Below, piece after piece: positions 20,360-28,935 of a stretch of DNA of 30,849 bases. The translations under genes and the position numbers were made by a program. The first letter of the stretch is position 1; the number at the start of each line of letters is the position of its first letter. The notes under the pieces are model-generated. The model saw only the letters and a program-made list of their open reading frames with translations, did not search any database and was not told where the DNA came from. Source of the stretch: a virus; the IMG/VR virus record IMGVR_UViG_3300027872_000022, positions 1-30,849 of that record; one strand, written 5' to 3'.

Positions 20360-21481
20360 TTAAAGCTTTCCCGCAAGTGCCAAGCCCCCGTGTGCGTATC
20401 TGTTAGGTTCGAAATACTCACCGCTCTCGTTGTCGATGTATCCACCTTCAGCTTCCGTCAGACCTTTGTACGTGCCGTAGGCACCGACGATCTGCGACAG
20501 ACCTGAAGGCTGGTACACGTCTGCGGGACCGTAGTCCTCACGCGTCGTTGCTGTGCTTGTTGGCAGTCCGCGCACGATGTCCGACATGAACTTGACACGA
20601 TCCATCGGCAGGTCTCGCTGTTCGAGGAAGTCTTGGTATCCCAGATCGAGGCTGGCTTGACCCATACCGCGTCGTTGCTTACCAACCGCTTCCATCGCAG
20701 CGGCGTCACCGTAGCCTAGTTTCGATGCCATCTCACCTAGTCCACCAGCTGTCTCACCGGCTTGCAGCATGCCCAGTCCTTGCTGGACACCGAGTCGTCC
20801 GCCAGCCTCTTCAAGACCACCTCTGATCTCACCGGCTTGAAGATCTCGCGCTCGGTCTGCACCGAACAACTCACCAGCCTGACCGTAGGCACCGGACAGT
20901 GCAGCAAGGTTCTGCTCGTTGAGCCCTTCCGTGATACCCCGGACACCCTTGACACCGATGTCTTCCATCGAGCCGGTCCCACCTCGTGAGCCGAACTGAC
21001 CTGCACCTGTGAATGCCTTCTGCAGACCGGGTAAGAATTCCTCCGTGAGCTGACGTCCAGCGAGGCTAGCGTTGCGGTCGAGCACGTGCTGGATGTAGGG
21101 GTCCATGTACTGCCCGACTTGTCCGGGGAAATCTTGAGCACCTTCCGCGAGGTATGGATCTGCTACGCCACGAGGATCGTAATCTTGAGAGAATTCGTCC
21201 AGCCCACCACGTACACCTTCAGCACCTGCTTCAAGCCAGGGCTGATAGGCACCGACGTTCTCTTCGGCCAGACCAAAGGAAGCTTCTTCCTCCGGAGCGA
21301 ACGGCGCGATGCGCGGACCACCGTAGGGGATGTAAGGCTCCGCTGCTGCAGCGTTCGCTCTCGCGATCAGACCCTGCGTGTAATCGGACATCCACTTCGG
21401 GACGTTTTCGATAGTCTGCCCGTAGGTGGTGACCGACTTGGGCGGCTTACCTTCGAACAAGAAATCAGTGACGCTGCCCAT
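20360..21481 (-). CDS. Phage virion-associated protein ending in HGGLALAGKL
   Basis: The product is 373 residues. The N-terminus MGSVTDFLFEGKPPKSVTTYGQ leads into MSDYTQGLIARANAAAAEPY and GGPRIAPFAPEE, which I recall as the opening of a family of phage structural proteins without assigned function. The middle has Gly/Ala/Gln-rich repeats (LQAGEIRGGLEEAG, LQAGETAGGLGEMA) likely to form helices. The end has FEPNRYAHGGLALAGKL. GGAGG lies upstream of the start, which overlaps the previous stop. Context places it among ejection or core proteins. There are no membrane segments and no enzyme motif. Confidence 0.65.
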   Translation of the reverse strand: MGSVTDFLFEGKPPKSVTTYGQTIENVPKWMSDYTQGLIARANAAAAEPYIPYGGPRIAPFAPEEEASFGLAEENVGAYQPWLEAGAEGVRGGLDEFSQDYDPRGVADPYLAEGAQDFPGQVGQYMDPYIQHVLDRNASLAGRQLTEEFLPGLQKAFTGAGQFGSRGGTGSMEDIGVKGVRGITEGLNEQNLAALSGAYGQAGELFGADRARDLQAGEIRGGLEEAGGRLGVQQGLGMLQAGETAGGLGEMASKLGYGDAAAMEAVGKQRRGMGQASLDLGYQDFLEQRDLPMDRVKFMSDIVRGLPTSTATTREDYGPADVYQPSGLSQIVGAYGTYKGLTEAEGGYIDNESGEYFEPNRYAHGGLALAGKL

Positions 21482-23469
21482 CAGGCGTTCCCTCCTATCG
21501 CTGGTCTATTTGGCTGCACGGGAGTGGTCCCACCTACGTTGCTCAGACCTCCGTGTTCGTACTTCATCGTGCGCCTCAACTTCTTGACTTTGTTCATGTA
21601 AGCGGTGGGCTTCTTCGCCTTGTGCGTGAACTCACCACCCTTCATCTTCGCCGCCTTGTGCTTGCGCAGCTCCTGACGCATCTCGTCGAGCCGTCGTGCG
21701 CCTTCCGATCCAGATCCATCACCAAGCAGGGAGACGGACTCAGCATCGATGACGTACTCCCCGTCGCTTAGATACGCTGGGATATCGTCTGATCGACCTG
21801 AGCCCGGACCCTGCACATGATGACCTCCTTCCCGACTGACCGTCGGTGCTGCGTTGGATACATCTTGATTCTGTTCCCAGTAGTCGAACTCGCCACCACG
21901 CTGGTAGCCACCGTGTGCAACAAACTCAGCTGGCAACTGCGGACGTCCACGCGGAGATCCTACGTTAGCAACTGAAGCGCCTGCAGGTGGCAGCATGCTG
22001 TTGGTCCCGATGTCGAACGTCCAGCCCTGAGTCTCCATCTCACGTCTCTTGATCTGCCCCTCTCGACCCGGAGGTAGCGGCATTGCCTGAGGTCCAGTTG
22101 CCCCTGCACCCGCTGCCAGAGGGCTCGTGTCACCGGGGAATGGATCCGGCTTCAGGAACAGATGCTGCCCGCTCTGAGGCGCACCCGCTTGACCGTAGGT
22201 GAAGTACGACTGCGGGTCCATCCCCCGAAACTTTCGATTCATCTTGAAGACTGGCAGCGTCTCGGTGAACTCAGCTGGCAGCTGCGGACGTCCCTCATCC
22301 TCGTAGTCACCCGAACTCGCTGCGCCCAGAGTAGTCAAGCCAGCCAGTGCAGGCATCGCGTACTTACCTGCCAGATCCATCAGTTGCTGAGTTCTAGTAG
22401 GTGGCGCAGCTGCAGGAGTCGCCAGCGGGTCCGTGGTGGGTGCAGGGCTAGCCGTCCGGGCAACACGCCCCGGATCGGCTCCAGCTAGGATCTCCTGTCC
22501 CGTCACAGGACGATCTAGGGTCGGGGTGTACTCGTCACCCCCTGCATCGATACCGGGGTCAGGAGGCGCTGTGCGGCCCTCACCGGCAGCTATGTACCGT
22601 CCAATTGCCGTCTCGCTCGCAGGCTTCATGCCCAGAGCAGAGCGAGCATCCCTGCTGAGCTGGTCTTGTGTTCCACGTGTCGCCGCGCCCAGCCCGCCCT
22701 GAATGGCACCTTCGACGAAGTCACCACCGGTCAGTGCGGAGCCTGTACCCTGGATCACAGCGCTGCCTACGGCTTCGGCAGTCTTGCTGCCAGCTTCGAG
22801 ACCTAGCTTCGCACCCACGGTAGAGCCGTACGCGCCAGCAGCAGCGCCCAGACCACCAGAGAGGGCTCCCTTGAGTGCTCCTTCCTTGCCACCGGTCACG
22901 GCACCCAGTCCACCCTGCACGATAGCGTTGCCTGCGATGGATGCCATGGCACCACTCATGCCCAGCTTCATGCCAATGGCAGTCCCGATCCCCGGCATGA
23001 AGATCGACAGTGCGATAGGAGCGATCATCTTGAAGACCGGCGACTTGACGATTTTCTTCACACCCTTTTTGATCTTCTTCCACACCTTGGAGAGGAAGCC
23101 GTACTCACCGATGCCGGTCTTCGGGTTGATGTCTGGCTCACCCCACATCGCACTGATCGCTTCGTACTCCTCAGGGCTCATGTGGAGCATCATCGAGTCG
23201 TCACCGCGACCTGCAGCTCGGGTCTTCTCAGCAGCGCTGGCAACACCACCACGTGCCTTGTGTACCGACCCACCGATGCAGTAGAGCCTGATCTTCTTGG
23301 CATCCTTCTTCTCGACACCCTGCGCCTTCATCATCTCTTCGGCTGCGACGGTGTAGAGCAGCTCCGGACCTCCAGGCACCAGCTCGATTGCGCGAGCGGT
23401 GTCGATGAGTTCTTCCGACCCGCCCTGCTGAGCGAGCATTTGTGCGAGTCCACCTTGGGGTGCTGGCAT
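21481..23469 (-). CDS. Large virion protein with Gly-zipper region and SDDIPAYLSDGEYV module
   Basis: I chose the ATG at 23469 (MPAPQGGLAQML) because GGTAGGAA lies just upstream. The frame is open to 23562 without a ribosome site. The product is 662 residues. Basic helices (WKKIKKGVKKIVKSP, about 112-126) lead into a long Gly/Ala-rich hydrophobic stretch (about 130-260), probably membrane-active. A Pro-rich linker follows, with two copies of GRPQLPAEF. The C-terminal module has GSGRSDDIPAYLSDGEYV and ESVSLLGDG...GARRLDEMRQELRKHK, an element I recall in many phage structural proteins. Near the end is YEHGGLSNVGG. It is likely an ejection or internal core protein. Confidence 0.7.
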   Translation of the reverse strand: MPAPQGGLAQMLAQQGGSEELIDTARAIELVPGGPELLYTVAAEEMMKAQGVEKKDAKKIRLYCIGGSVHKARGGVASAAEKTRAAGRGDDSMMLHMSPEEYEAISAMWGEPDINPKTGIGEYGFLSKVWKKIKKGVKKIVKSPVFKMIAPIALSIFMPGIGTAIGMKLGMSGAMASIAGNAIVQGGLGAVTGGKEGALKGALSGGLGAAAGAYGSTVGAKLGLEAGSKTAEAVGSAVIQGTGSALTGGDFVEGAIQGGLGAATRGTQDQLSRDARSALGMKPASETAIGRYIAAGEGRTAPPDPGIDAGGDEYTPTLDRPVTGQEILAGADPGRVARTASPAPTTDPLATPAAAPPTRTQQLMDLAGKYAMPALAGLTTLGAASSGDYEDEGRPQLPAEFTETLPVFKMNRKFRGMDPQSYFTYGQAGAPQSGQHLFLKPDPFPGDTSPLAAGAGATGPQAMPLPPGREGQIKRREMETQGWTFDIGTNSMLPPAGASVANVGSPRGRPQLPAEFVAHGGYQRGGEFDYWEQNQDVSNAAPTVSREGGHHVQGPGSGRSDDIPAYLSDGEYVIDAESVSLLGDGSGSEGARRLDEMRQELRKHKAAKMKGGEFTHKAKKPTAYMNKVKKLRRTMKYEHGGLSNVGGTTPVQPNRPAIGGNA

Positions 23470-23473
23470 ATTC

Positions 23474-23716
23474 CTACCCTTCAAAATTCGTTGTGGCGAA
23501 GAGGCGTTGTGCCCACTCTCGCCAGTTATCGTATGAGTGCGGATCGGGCGCGTCCTGCCCAATCGGATCTACATCCCCAAACACTGTCGCCGCCCAATCC
23601 TGCCACTGCTCCGGATCATCGAGACGAGGGAAGTTCTCCGACTCGATCTCGAACAGTGGCACCATGAAGTCTGCCCACTGGGTCACCGTCTCGAAGCCTC
23701 GCGGATCTATGATCAT
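23474..23716 (-). CDS. Small acidic virion-operon protein with three W-x-x-W/F repeats
   Basis: The product is 80 residues. Three similar units are visible: TQWADFMVPLFE, EQWQDWAATVFGD and DNWREWAQRLFATTNF, each with Trp at the start and Phe at the end. The spacing suggests three short helices packed by aromatic residues. The start overlaps the previous stop as ATGA with GGGAGGG upstream, and it ends four bases before the next gene. From memory, the final DNWREWAQRLFATTNF resembles a recurring small phage protein in podovirus-like structural operons. It is probably a structural or assembly protein, and the function is not assigned. Confidence 0.7.
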   Translation of the reverse strand: MIIDPRGFETVTQWADFMVPLFEIESENFPRLDDPEQWQDWAATVFGDVDPIGQDAPDPHSYDNWREWAQRLFATTNFEG

Positions 23717-25251
23717 GACTCGACCCTCCCGTCCGCTGGCTCGATGTGCGCGTAGGTGTCACCGTACTCGTAATCACCTCCCCCAGTGTTCGACTCGAAC
23801 CGGAAGCTCATCAGTCGTTGGATCGTCTTCAGCTTGATCGTCTCTTCTGTTCCCGATGCTGCTGCCGCCACGAACGTCACGGGAGTCTCCGTGATCTGCG
23901 GAGCCTTCGTGTTGACACGTCCCTTCACCGTCAAGCTCATGTCACCGACCTGCACGAAGTCAGGCTCGATCCTCGCAACCCGAAGCGACTTCTCGCTGTT
24001 CCCACTCTCCAGCAACGACAGCTCATGGGTCTCGAAGAATGATTGGATGGCACTGATCTGACTGGTGCGCACCTTGTCCTTGGTCGTCTCGTGCTGCCAG
24101 AGTGTGCGACCGTTTGCAGTCTCAAAGTTGTCCACCATGAATGGCTTCTGGTAAACGTTGGCGAAGATACCCGCTGTGCGTCCTTGGTCAATATCATCTG
24201 AGTCAGGCAGCTCAGTGTCGTACCAGAACCCCTTCCGCACGTTGTAGATGATCGCGTGCGTACACTCAGTTGCGCTACCTCTCGGGTAGCACCACCAGAT
24301 CTCACCGTAGCGCGGGATCTTGAAGCCGAACACCTTCTGCCGCGCAGTGAAGTTCAGGTTGTTGAAGAACCAGTTCTCGTTCATCTCATTGGGCATCTCA
24401 CGCACGACACCGTTGAACAACAAGAACCGGTCGTTACCGGGCCAGTAGTAGATGCCGTCGTACTCGACGATGCCTTGCGACGAAAGGATTGAGATGCCTC
24501 GCGCAATGGTGTCAAAGACAAAGTCACTGGGACCAGCTGGGTTGAACGTGCCACGAATGAGTGAGTCAAGGGACCACAGAAGCACCGCAGGACCACTGCC
24601 TGCACCTCGAAGGGGAAACCCTTTCACGATCTTCTGCGTGCCGGTGTTGAACGCGACTGGTGCAGCACTGATGTCGTTTACCGTACCGTTGTACTCAATC
24701 AGCCCGTCGCTACCAAAGGAGAACAGATACTGCTGCGTGACCACGATGCCACCACTCTGATCTGACCACGCTACATTGAACGGTGCATGTGACAACGCTG
24801 CCCCTGCATCGATAGTGTCAGCGTAGAGCAAGCCCGTCACCGAGTTGTCGATGAGAGCTGCGTTAGGTGCAGCGTGTGCGATGAGCAGATGATTACCTGA
24901 TCCTGCAGTGTCCGCGAAGATGTCGAACTGCCACAGGTTGTCCACGTTCGTGGCGAAGCCTCCAGGCGTTCGATCATTGAACAGGTTGAGCGACCCGTTA
25001 GAAACCTGATACTGACCGATGGTGTCTGGGTGTCCAACGTGCAGGTATTGGATGTCGTCTTTCGAAAACGAGTGCATGCCGCGAGCAACTTCAGGCACCG
25101 TGTCAGTGACCTGCTGGTAGCCTCCCATCTTCTGAGGTTTGCCACGTTGGAACCGGCACCAACGACCATCGACGTAGTTGTCGCCTTCGAATTTGGTCCC
25201 GTCCCGTTTGATACCGGGCTTCGACCAGATGGGTGCTGGAGTCTCAGCCAT
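23713..25251 (-). CDS. Virion structural protein, beta-propeller-like, possibly tail hub or DNA-stabilisation type
   Basis: The product is 512 residues. The opening KPGIKRDGTKFEGDNYVDG leads to RWCRFQRGKPQKMGGYQQV, a pattern I recall from phage virion proteins with Y.D..W.RW..G.P.K.GG. The rest alternates short beta strands with repeated YLFSFGSDGLIEYNG and FLLFNGVVREMPNE, suggesting beta-propeller blades. The last 100 residues are strand-rich (ARIEPDFVQVGDMSLTVKG). Relatives are often annotated as packaged-DNA stabilisation or tail proteins. I cannot choose. The start TAATG overlaps the fibre gene stop. Position after a fibre gene supports a tail or neck role. Confidence 0.6.
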   Translation of the reverse strand: MAETPAPIWSKPGIKRDGTKFEGDNYVDGRWCRFQRGKPQKMGGYQQVTDTVPEVARGMHSFSKDDIQYLHVGHPDTIGQYQVSNGSLNLFNDRTPGGFATNVDNLWQFDIFADTAGSGNHLLIAHAAPNAALIDNSVTGLLYADTIDAGAALSHAPFNVAWSDQSGGIVVTQQYLFSFGSDGLIEYNGTVNDISAAPVAFNTGTQKIVKGFPLRGAGSGPAVLLWSLDSLIRGTFNPAGPSDFVFDTIARGISILSSQGIVEYDGIYYWPGNDRFLLFNGVVREMPNEMNENWFFNNLNFTARQKVFGFKIPRYGEIWWCYPRGSATECTHAIIYNVRKGFWYDTELPDSDDIDQGRTAGIFANVYQKPFMVDNFETANGRTLWQHETTKDKVRTSQISAIQSFFETHELSLLESGNSEKSLRVARIEPDFVQVGDMSLTVKGRVNTKAPQITETPVTFVAAAASGTEETIKLKTIQRLMSFRFESNTGGGDYEYGDTYAHIEPADGRVES

Positions 25252-27287
25252 TAGGCACCTATGTCAGTGACGCGCAACCAGCTGCCACGGATCATCCGCG
25301 AATCGTTCGCCATAGGCGTGTCCTGCCCAAAGCGGATCGTGAAGGTCGTCAGCGCATCCATCTCGAACTGGCCTGAAATGTAGTAGCCGCGACGGATCGT
25401 TGACGTCGAGGGCATGTTCGTAATTGTGGTGTTGAGTGCGAAAGTGACTTCCGCCGTGCCGCCAACAGCATCAGTGTGGTAAGTCGTGAAGTTGGAATCG
25501 ACCAGTACTTCGGAAACCTGCCACTCGTAGCCATTGGTGGCACCGATGTCCTGCTCGGCGGCAATGTAGCACTCCATTGCGTAGACGCGGCCTACCGTCA
25601 ATCCGCTAACCGCCAGAGGACTTGGCGTGACCCCGCTGTTGTTCACCGTGAAGTCAGATGTCAGCCCGGTGAAGAACACTGTCGTTCCACCACCAGCATC
25701 ACTCGTCGTGAGCACCCGCTCGAAGCCACCACCTGTCAGCGTGTTGTTAGCTTCTGCTCCACCAGCGGCTGCAGTCAATGTGCGAAAGACCTCGACGGTT
25801 GCCTGATGAAGTTTCACGTCCGCACCGGGATCAATGATTATGCCGGGAGTGTCTAACCAGTCGCCCGCGCTTTTGTAGAGCACTGCGCCTGTCGCAGGTG
25901 CGGTGAGCGTGACATCTGTCAAGCCCCCTAAGGAGGGTGTAACTATGGGAAAGTTCGTCAGTTTCAGAGGCGTAACGATCCGTGTGTCATCGACACCTGC
26001 ATCTGTCTCAGCCTGCGTCGCCAGCTCTGCACCACCCAGTAGCCCTTCTGTCGCTTGGATAACGTCGATGTCGTTGGCGTTGACGAGGATGCCGACACCT
26101 GCAACTACATCGAACGTGCGATCTGCCGAGAGGTCTCCTCCCCCAACCATCCCCGCGCCCGCGATCATGTTCTGACCGTCGAACGCAGTACTTAAATTAG
26201 CCCGTGCACCCGATGCTGTCGTCGAGCCCGTGCCGCCTTGTCCGACCGAGATCGGAAAGCCGATGGTGGTGGACGACGCTGCATTGATCACATCAACGGC
26301 ATCGCAATACGTGATGATGGTCGAGCCTTGAGGGACCGTCTGACCTGAACCTGCAGCTGTGTTGATATCCAGATCAAAAGCACCTGACGTCTGGTTGTCT
26401 ACCCAGTACTGCTGCGTGGTGTTCGGTACAACAATTGTCCGGTTACCCGTCAGTGCACCCGTGAATCGGTAGGAGATTCTGTTGAGGTTCGCACCGCTGA
26501 GCACGAAGTCACCAGAGCCCGGTACCGCAATCGAGACGAAGTCGAACGCGATGGTCGAGCCGGTGCTCAAGCCGACGGTGAAGAAGTCTGTCCCATCAGT
26601 GAAGATGAACGCACTGTCGTTCGGGTCGAGGTTGATGCTCGCGCCACCATCGATCACACCAGACGGAGGCAACACGTTGAGCGTGCCACTGCCAGAGTTC
26701 CGGATCATGAAGAACCAGTCGTTACCTACAGCACCCGGAGAGGGTAGGTTGCACGTGCCTGCACCAGCGGTGTAGACGGAACACTTCGCTCGGTCACCTT
26801 CTACCACAGTAAACGGAGTCGCTGCCTCGACATCGGAGTCGATCTTCTGGTTCAACGTAGTGGTGATCGCTTTGATGCCAGCACCTGCCAGTGCAGACGC
26901 AGACGCAACCGACACGGTCGCACCCAGCTGTGAAGTGATCCACGTACCTGCAGCGGTGGAGTTGTCCGTCAAGATCAGTACCCACTGCTCACCCGGTGCA
27001 ACCGATTGGATTGTCCCACCTGTGCTGTCACGCACGGTGTAAGTGTTCGCACCTATGTTATTGAACGTGACTTTGTTGCCGGTGCTCACGCTACTGGCTG
27101 AAGGCATGTCGATGTTGAGTGATCCAACCGAAGCATCGATGTCCATCCAGTCAGCAACAACATCGATCCCTTCTATCTGCTGCTCTCTCGCCCACTGCAA
27201 CGTGACGTCAATAGCAGTCGTGATCGAGTTGTAGCTCGTGATCGACGGGAAGAGCAGCTCCCCACCAAAGACGTCGGTATAAGACAT
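25251..27287 (-). CDS. Tail fibre or tail spike-like protein
   Basis: The product is 678 residues, dominated by Thr, Ser, Gly, Asn and Val in short beta strands (TVRDSTGGTIQSVAPGE, NDWFFMIRNSGSGTLNVLPP). This is typical of trimeric fibres and spikes. Residues 1-60 (TDVFGGELLFPSITSYNS, LQWAREQQI) form a likely particle-attachment end with AMQEA-like helix. Near residues 510-530 lies EANNTLTGGGFERVLTTSDAGG, shared with the fibre protein at 29951. Beyond it is a C-terminal beta domain of about 150 residues that could bind receptors. GGGAG precedes the start, which overlaps the adaptor gene stop. There are no enzymatic residues that I can recognise. Confidence 0.75.
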   Translation of the reverse strand: MSYTDVFGGELLFPSITSYNSITTAIDVTLQWAREQQIEGIDVVADWMDIDASVGSLNIDMPSASSVSTGNKVTFNNIGANTYTVRDSTGGTIQSVAPGEQWVLILTDNSTAAGTWITSQLGATVSVASASALAGAGIKAITTTLNQKIDSDVEAATPFTVVEGDRAKCSVYTAGAGTCNLPSPGAVGNDWFFMIRNSGSGTLNVLPPSGVIDGGASINLDPNDSAFIFTDGTDFFTVGLSTGSTIAFDFVSIAVPGSGDFVLSGANLNRISYRFTGALTGNRTIVVPNTTQQYWVDNQTSGAFDLDINTAAGSGQTVPQGSTIITYCDAVDVINAASSTTIGFPISVGQGGTGSTTASGARANLSTAFDGQNMIAGAGMVGGGDLSADRTFDVVAGVGILVNANDIDVIQATEGLLGGAELATQAETDAGVDDTRIVTPLKLTNFPIVTPSLGGLTDVTLTAPATGAVLYKSAGDWLDTPGIIIDPGADVKLHQATVEVFRTLTAAAGGAEANNTLTGGGFERVLTTSDAGGGTTVFFTGLTSDFTVNNSGVTPSPLAVSGLTVGRVYAMECYIAAEQDIGATNGYEWQVSEVLVDSNFTTYHTDAVGGTAEVTFALNTTITNMPSTSTIRRGYYISGQFEMDALTTFTIRFGQDTPMANDSRMIRGSWLRVTDIGA

Positions 27288-27931
27288 CAGACGTTCTCCC
27301 TCGTTACGTTTCTATCGATGATGCGCTTCACGTCCTGCGCTTCGAGGATCATGACGTCACGGTCATAGATGCCCTGCCATATCTGGATGCGGTCATCGTT
27401 TTTCAAAAAGGGAGTCGCCTGTAGAAGGCAACCATGAAGCAGCGCGTTCGGGGCAAAGTCCGTCGTCCAGTTCGTTTGGTTCGTGTTATCTAACAGCGCA
27501 GGCAACTCCCAGTAATTGACCTCGAACGGATATGCGAAGTCCGCTGAGGGTGCGATCAGCCAGTTGAAGTAATCGTAATCCCCATAAAACTTTGGCTGAT
27601 CAGTGAGGTCTTCATCCGGCCAGTACCGACGCATGTACTCGTACGAGCGCAGGAACAGAGGGGTGCGTATCTGCGTCGCTCCCACACCGAAGTTGATCGA
27701 GATCGTATCCCTCCAACGATCAGGCTTCGGGATCACCGATTGGCCGATACCCAACGTGTCTGTGACGACGGTTACGAAGCCCAGAATCTTGAGCGAGTTC
27801 GCAAGCTGTCGTTCAGCGAGGTTGATCAGCCTTGGCAGCTGATCAAACACGGTGGGATCAACAGACGTACCACGCTCCAGATACTGACGCATGTCAGTCT
27901 GCAGCGAATTGAATGTTAGTGTCTCAGCCAT
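27287..27931 (-). CDS. Head-tail adaptor / tail tubular A-like virion protein
   Basis: The product is 214 residues. MRQYLERGTSVDPTVFDQLPRLINLAERQ leads into a helix LANSLKILGF. Beta-rich segments with KPDRWRDTISINFG, LRSYEYMRRYWPDE and YFNWLIAPSADFAYPFEVNYWE follow, then C-terminal helices (LHGCLLQATPFLKNDDRI, WQGIYDRDVMILE). From memory this is the plan of phage adaptor (gp11/tail tubular A-like) proteins that join portal to tail. AGGAG lies six bases before the ATG. It is encoded ahead of a fibre gene, consistent with tail assembly. The family assignment is moderate, but a virion function is likely. Confidence 0.62.
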   Translation of the reverse strand: MAETLTFNSLQTDMRQYLERGTSVDPTVFDQLPRLINLAERQLANSLKILGFVTVVTDTLGIGQSVIPKPDRWRDTISINFGVGATQIRTPLFLRSYEYMRRYWPDEDLTDQPKFYGDYDYFNWLIAPSADFAYPFEVNYWELPALLDNTNQTNWTTDFAPNALLHGCLLQATPFLKNDDRIQIWQGIYDRDVMILEAQDVKRIIDRNVTRENV

Positions 27932-27941
27932 CGGTCACTCC

Positions 27942-28289
27942 TCAGACGGGGGCGGCTTCCGTATCGTCGTCAGCCTCTTCTTCCGTCGCCTCTTCAGTCT
28001 CAGCAACCGGCTCTTCTGTCGGCGTTTCCGCAACCGGCTCTGGCTCGGGTTCTGGTTCGGGCTCGGGGGTTGGTTCTGGCACACTAGGTGTTTCTCCCGC
28101 ACGCATTGCATCCCACTCAGAAGGGGTCGGTTGACGAGGCACATCTGCCATCGCATAGAGCAGCTCTTCTGAACAGGCACCTGAATCCAGATGTGTCATC
28201 AGTTCAGCGAGCAGTGGTAAAGTCAGGACACTGCCGCCACCTATTCTGGTGCAGTGGGTCAGTTCACTTAGTGCAGCTAGTACGCTCAT
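27942..28289 (-). CDS. Acidic Pro-Glu-rich phage protein
   Basis: The product is 115 residues. Residues 1-65 are an ordinary soluble helical segment (LSELTHCTRIGGGSVLTLPLLAELMTHL). From about residue 70 it becomes PEPTPEPEPEPEPEP, then acidic (EEPVAETEEATEEEADDD). The DNA of this part shows GGTTCTGG/GGCTCGGG-type repeats and probably varies in length among relatives. The start overlaps the holin stop as ATGA with GGAGG upstream. A flexible spacer or binding tail is likely. The function is unknown. Confidence 0.65.
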   Translation of the reverse strand: MSVLAALSELTHCTRIGGGSVLTLPLLAELMTHLDSGACSEELLYAMADVPRQPTPSEWDAMRAGETPSVPEPTPEPEPEPEPEPVAETPTEEPVAETEEATEEEADDDTEAAPV

Positions 28290-28768
28290 TTAGAGCCTCC
28301 GTTTTTCCATTTATCAAAAGTACGCACACCCATGTAGGTGAGCGCGGGAGATGCAATCGCAATGAACACTTCCCACTGGAAAGTGAGACCCGCAAATACA
28401 CCGGCAACCACTACACCATCCGGACCCGTCTGCGCAGTGAAGTGCGCCAGCAACGGAGCCACGATGGTCGAGAAAATCGCGTACGCGATGGTGAGGTACC
28501 ACGACTGCCTCGCAATTTTCGGACGGGTCTGTTTTGTGTACACGTCTGACTGGTGCAGCTCAGCGGTGATGCGGTTGGTCATCGTTTCTTCAAACGCAAT
28601 CTCGGCTTGACGCTCAAGATCTTTGTCCGCGAGCACAGCCAGTTCCATCTTGTGGACGAACTCAGCTGCCTTGTCTTTGTCGGTGATGAACTCCGACACC
28701 AGATCCCCGACACCCTTGCCGCCCATGATGCCTTTGACGGCACCCGCTATGGCTGTGATGACACTCAC
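28286..28768 (-). CDS. Holin (GTA_holin_3TM-like)
   Basis: The product is 160 residues from a GTG start that overlaps the preceding stop (GTGA). Residues 1-25 form a hydrophobic or amphipathic helix (ITAIAGAVKGIMGG). A charged helical middle follows (DKDKAAEFVHKME). Two membrane segments come next: WYLTIAYAIFSTIVAPLLAHF (about 90-110), then FQWEVFIAIASPALTYMG (about 130-148), ending FDKWKNGGSK. The MSVITAIAGAVKGI start, Glu-rich helix and QSWYL segment match the three-TM holin family first named from gene-transfer agents. It would open the inner membrane so that the M15 endolysin, encoded two genes upstream, can reach peptidoglycan. Confidence 0.78.
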   Translation of the reverse strand: MSVITAIAGAVKGIMGGKGVGDLVSEFITDKDKAAEFVHKMELAVLADKDLERQAEIAFEETMTNRITAELHQSDVYTKQTRPKIARQSWYLTIAYAIFSTIVAPLLAHFTAQTGPDGVVVAGVFAGLTFQWEVFIAIASPALTYMGVRTFDKWKNGGSK

Positions 28769-28935
28769 TTCTCAGTTTTCCTCACGGTCCACTCTTTGCA
28801 CCACTCCCACACGATGACTTCCACCGACATACAGATCTGATGACCTTTGTCATTGCGTGCGTACTGCACCTCCACACCGGCACCCAACAGGGCAACCGAC
28901 ACAAGTGGAAGTGGATTGTTCAATTTGATCTTCAT
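28765..28935 (-). CDS. Small hypothetical protein between endolysin and holin
   Basis: The product is 56 residues: MKIKLNNPLPLVSVALLGAG, then VEVQYARNDKGHQICMSVEV, then VWEWCKEWTVRKTEK. Start and stop both overlap neighbours by four bases (ATGA and GTGA), strong evidence that it is translated. It has a weak hydrophobic segment near residues 9-22, two cysteines and several tryptophans. It could be a lysis accessory or membrane-associated protein. No family is recognised. Confidence 0.65.
   Translation of the reverse strand: MKIKLNNPLPLVSVALLGAGVEVQYARNDKGHQICMSVEVIVWEWCKEWTVRKTEK

Noticed and set aside
22703-23284. Plus-strand Pro/Ala-rich open frame in the virion operon
   Set aside because: It is the complement of a Gly/Ala-rich coding region. 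It has no ribosome site and is against the operon direction.
25919-25950. Possible terminator or riboswitch within the fibre gene (CCCCCTAAGGAGGG)
   Set aside because: It is a short palindrome-like stretch within an uninterrupted coding frame on the minus strand, with no T tract or conserved core.
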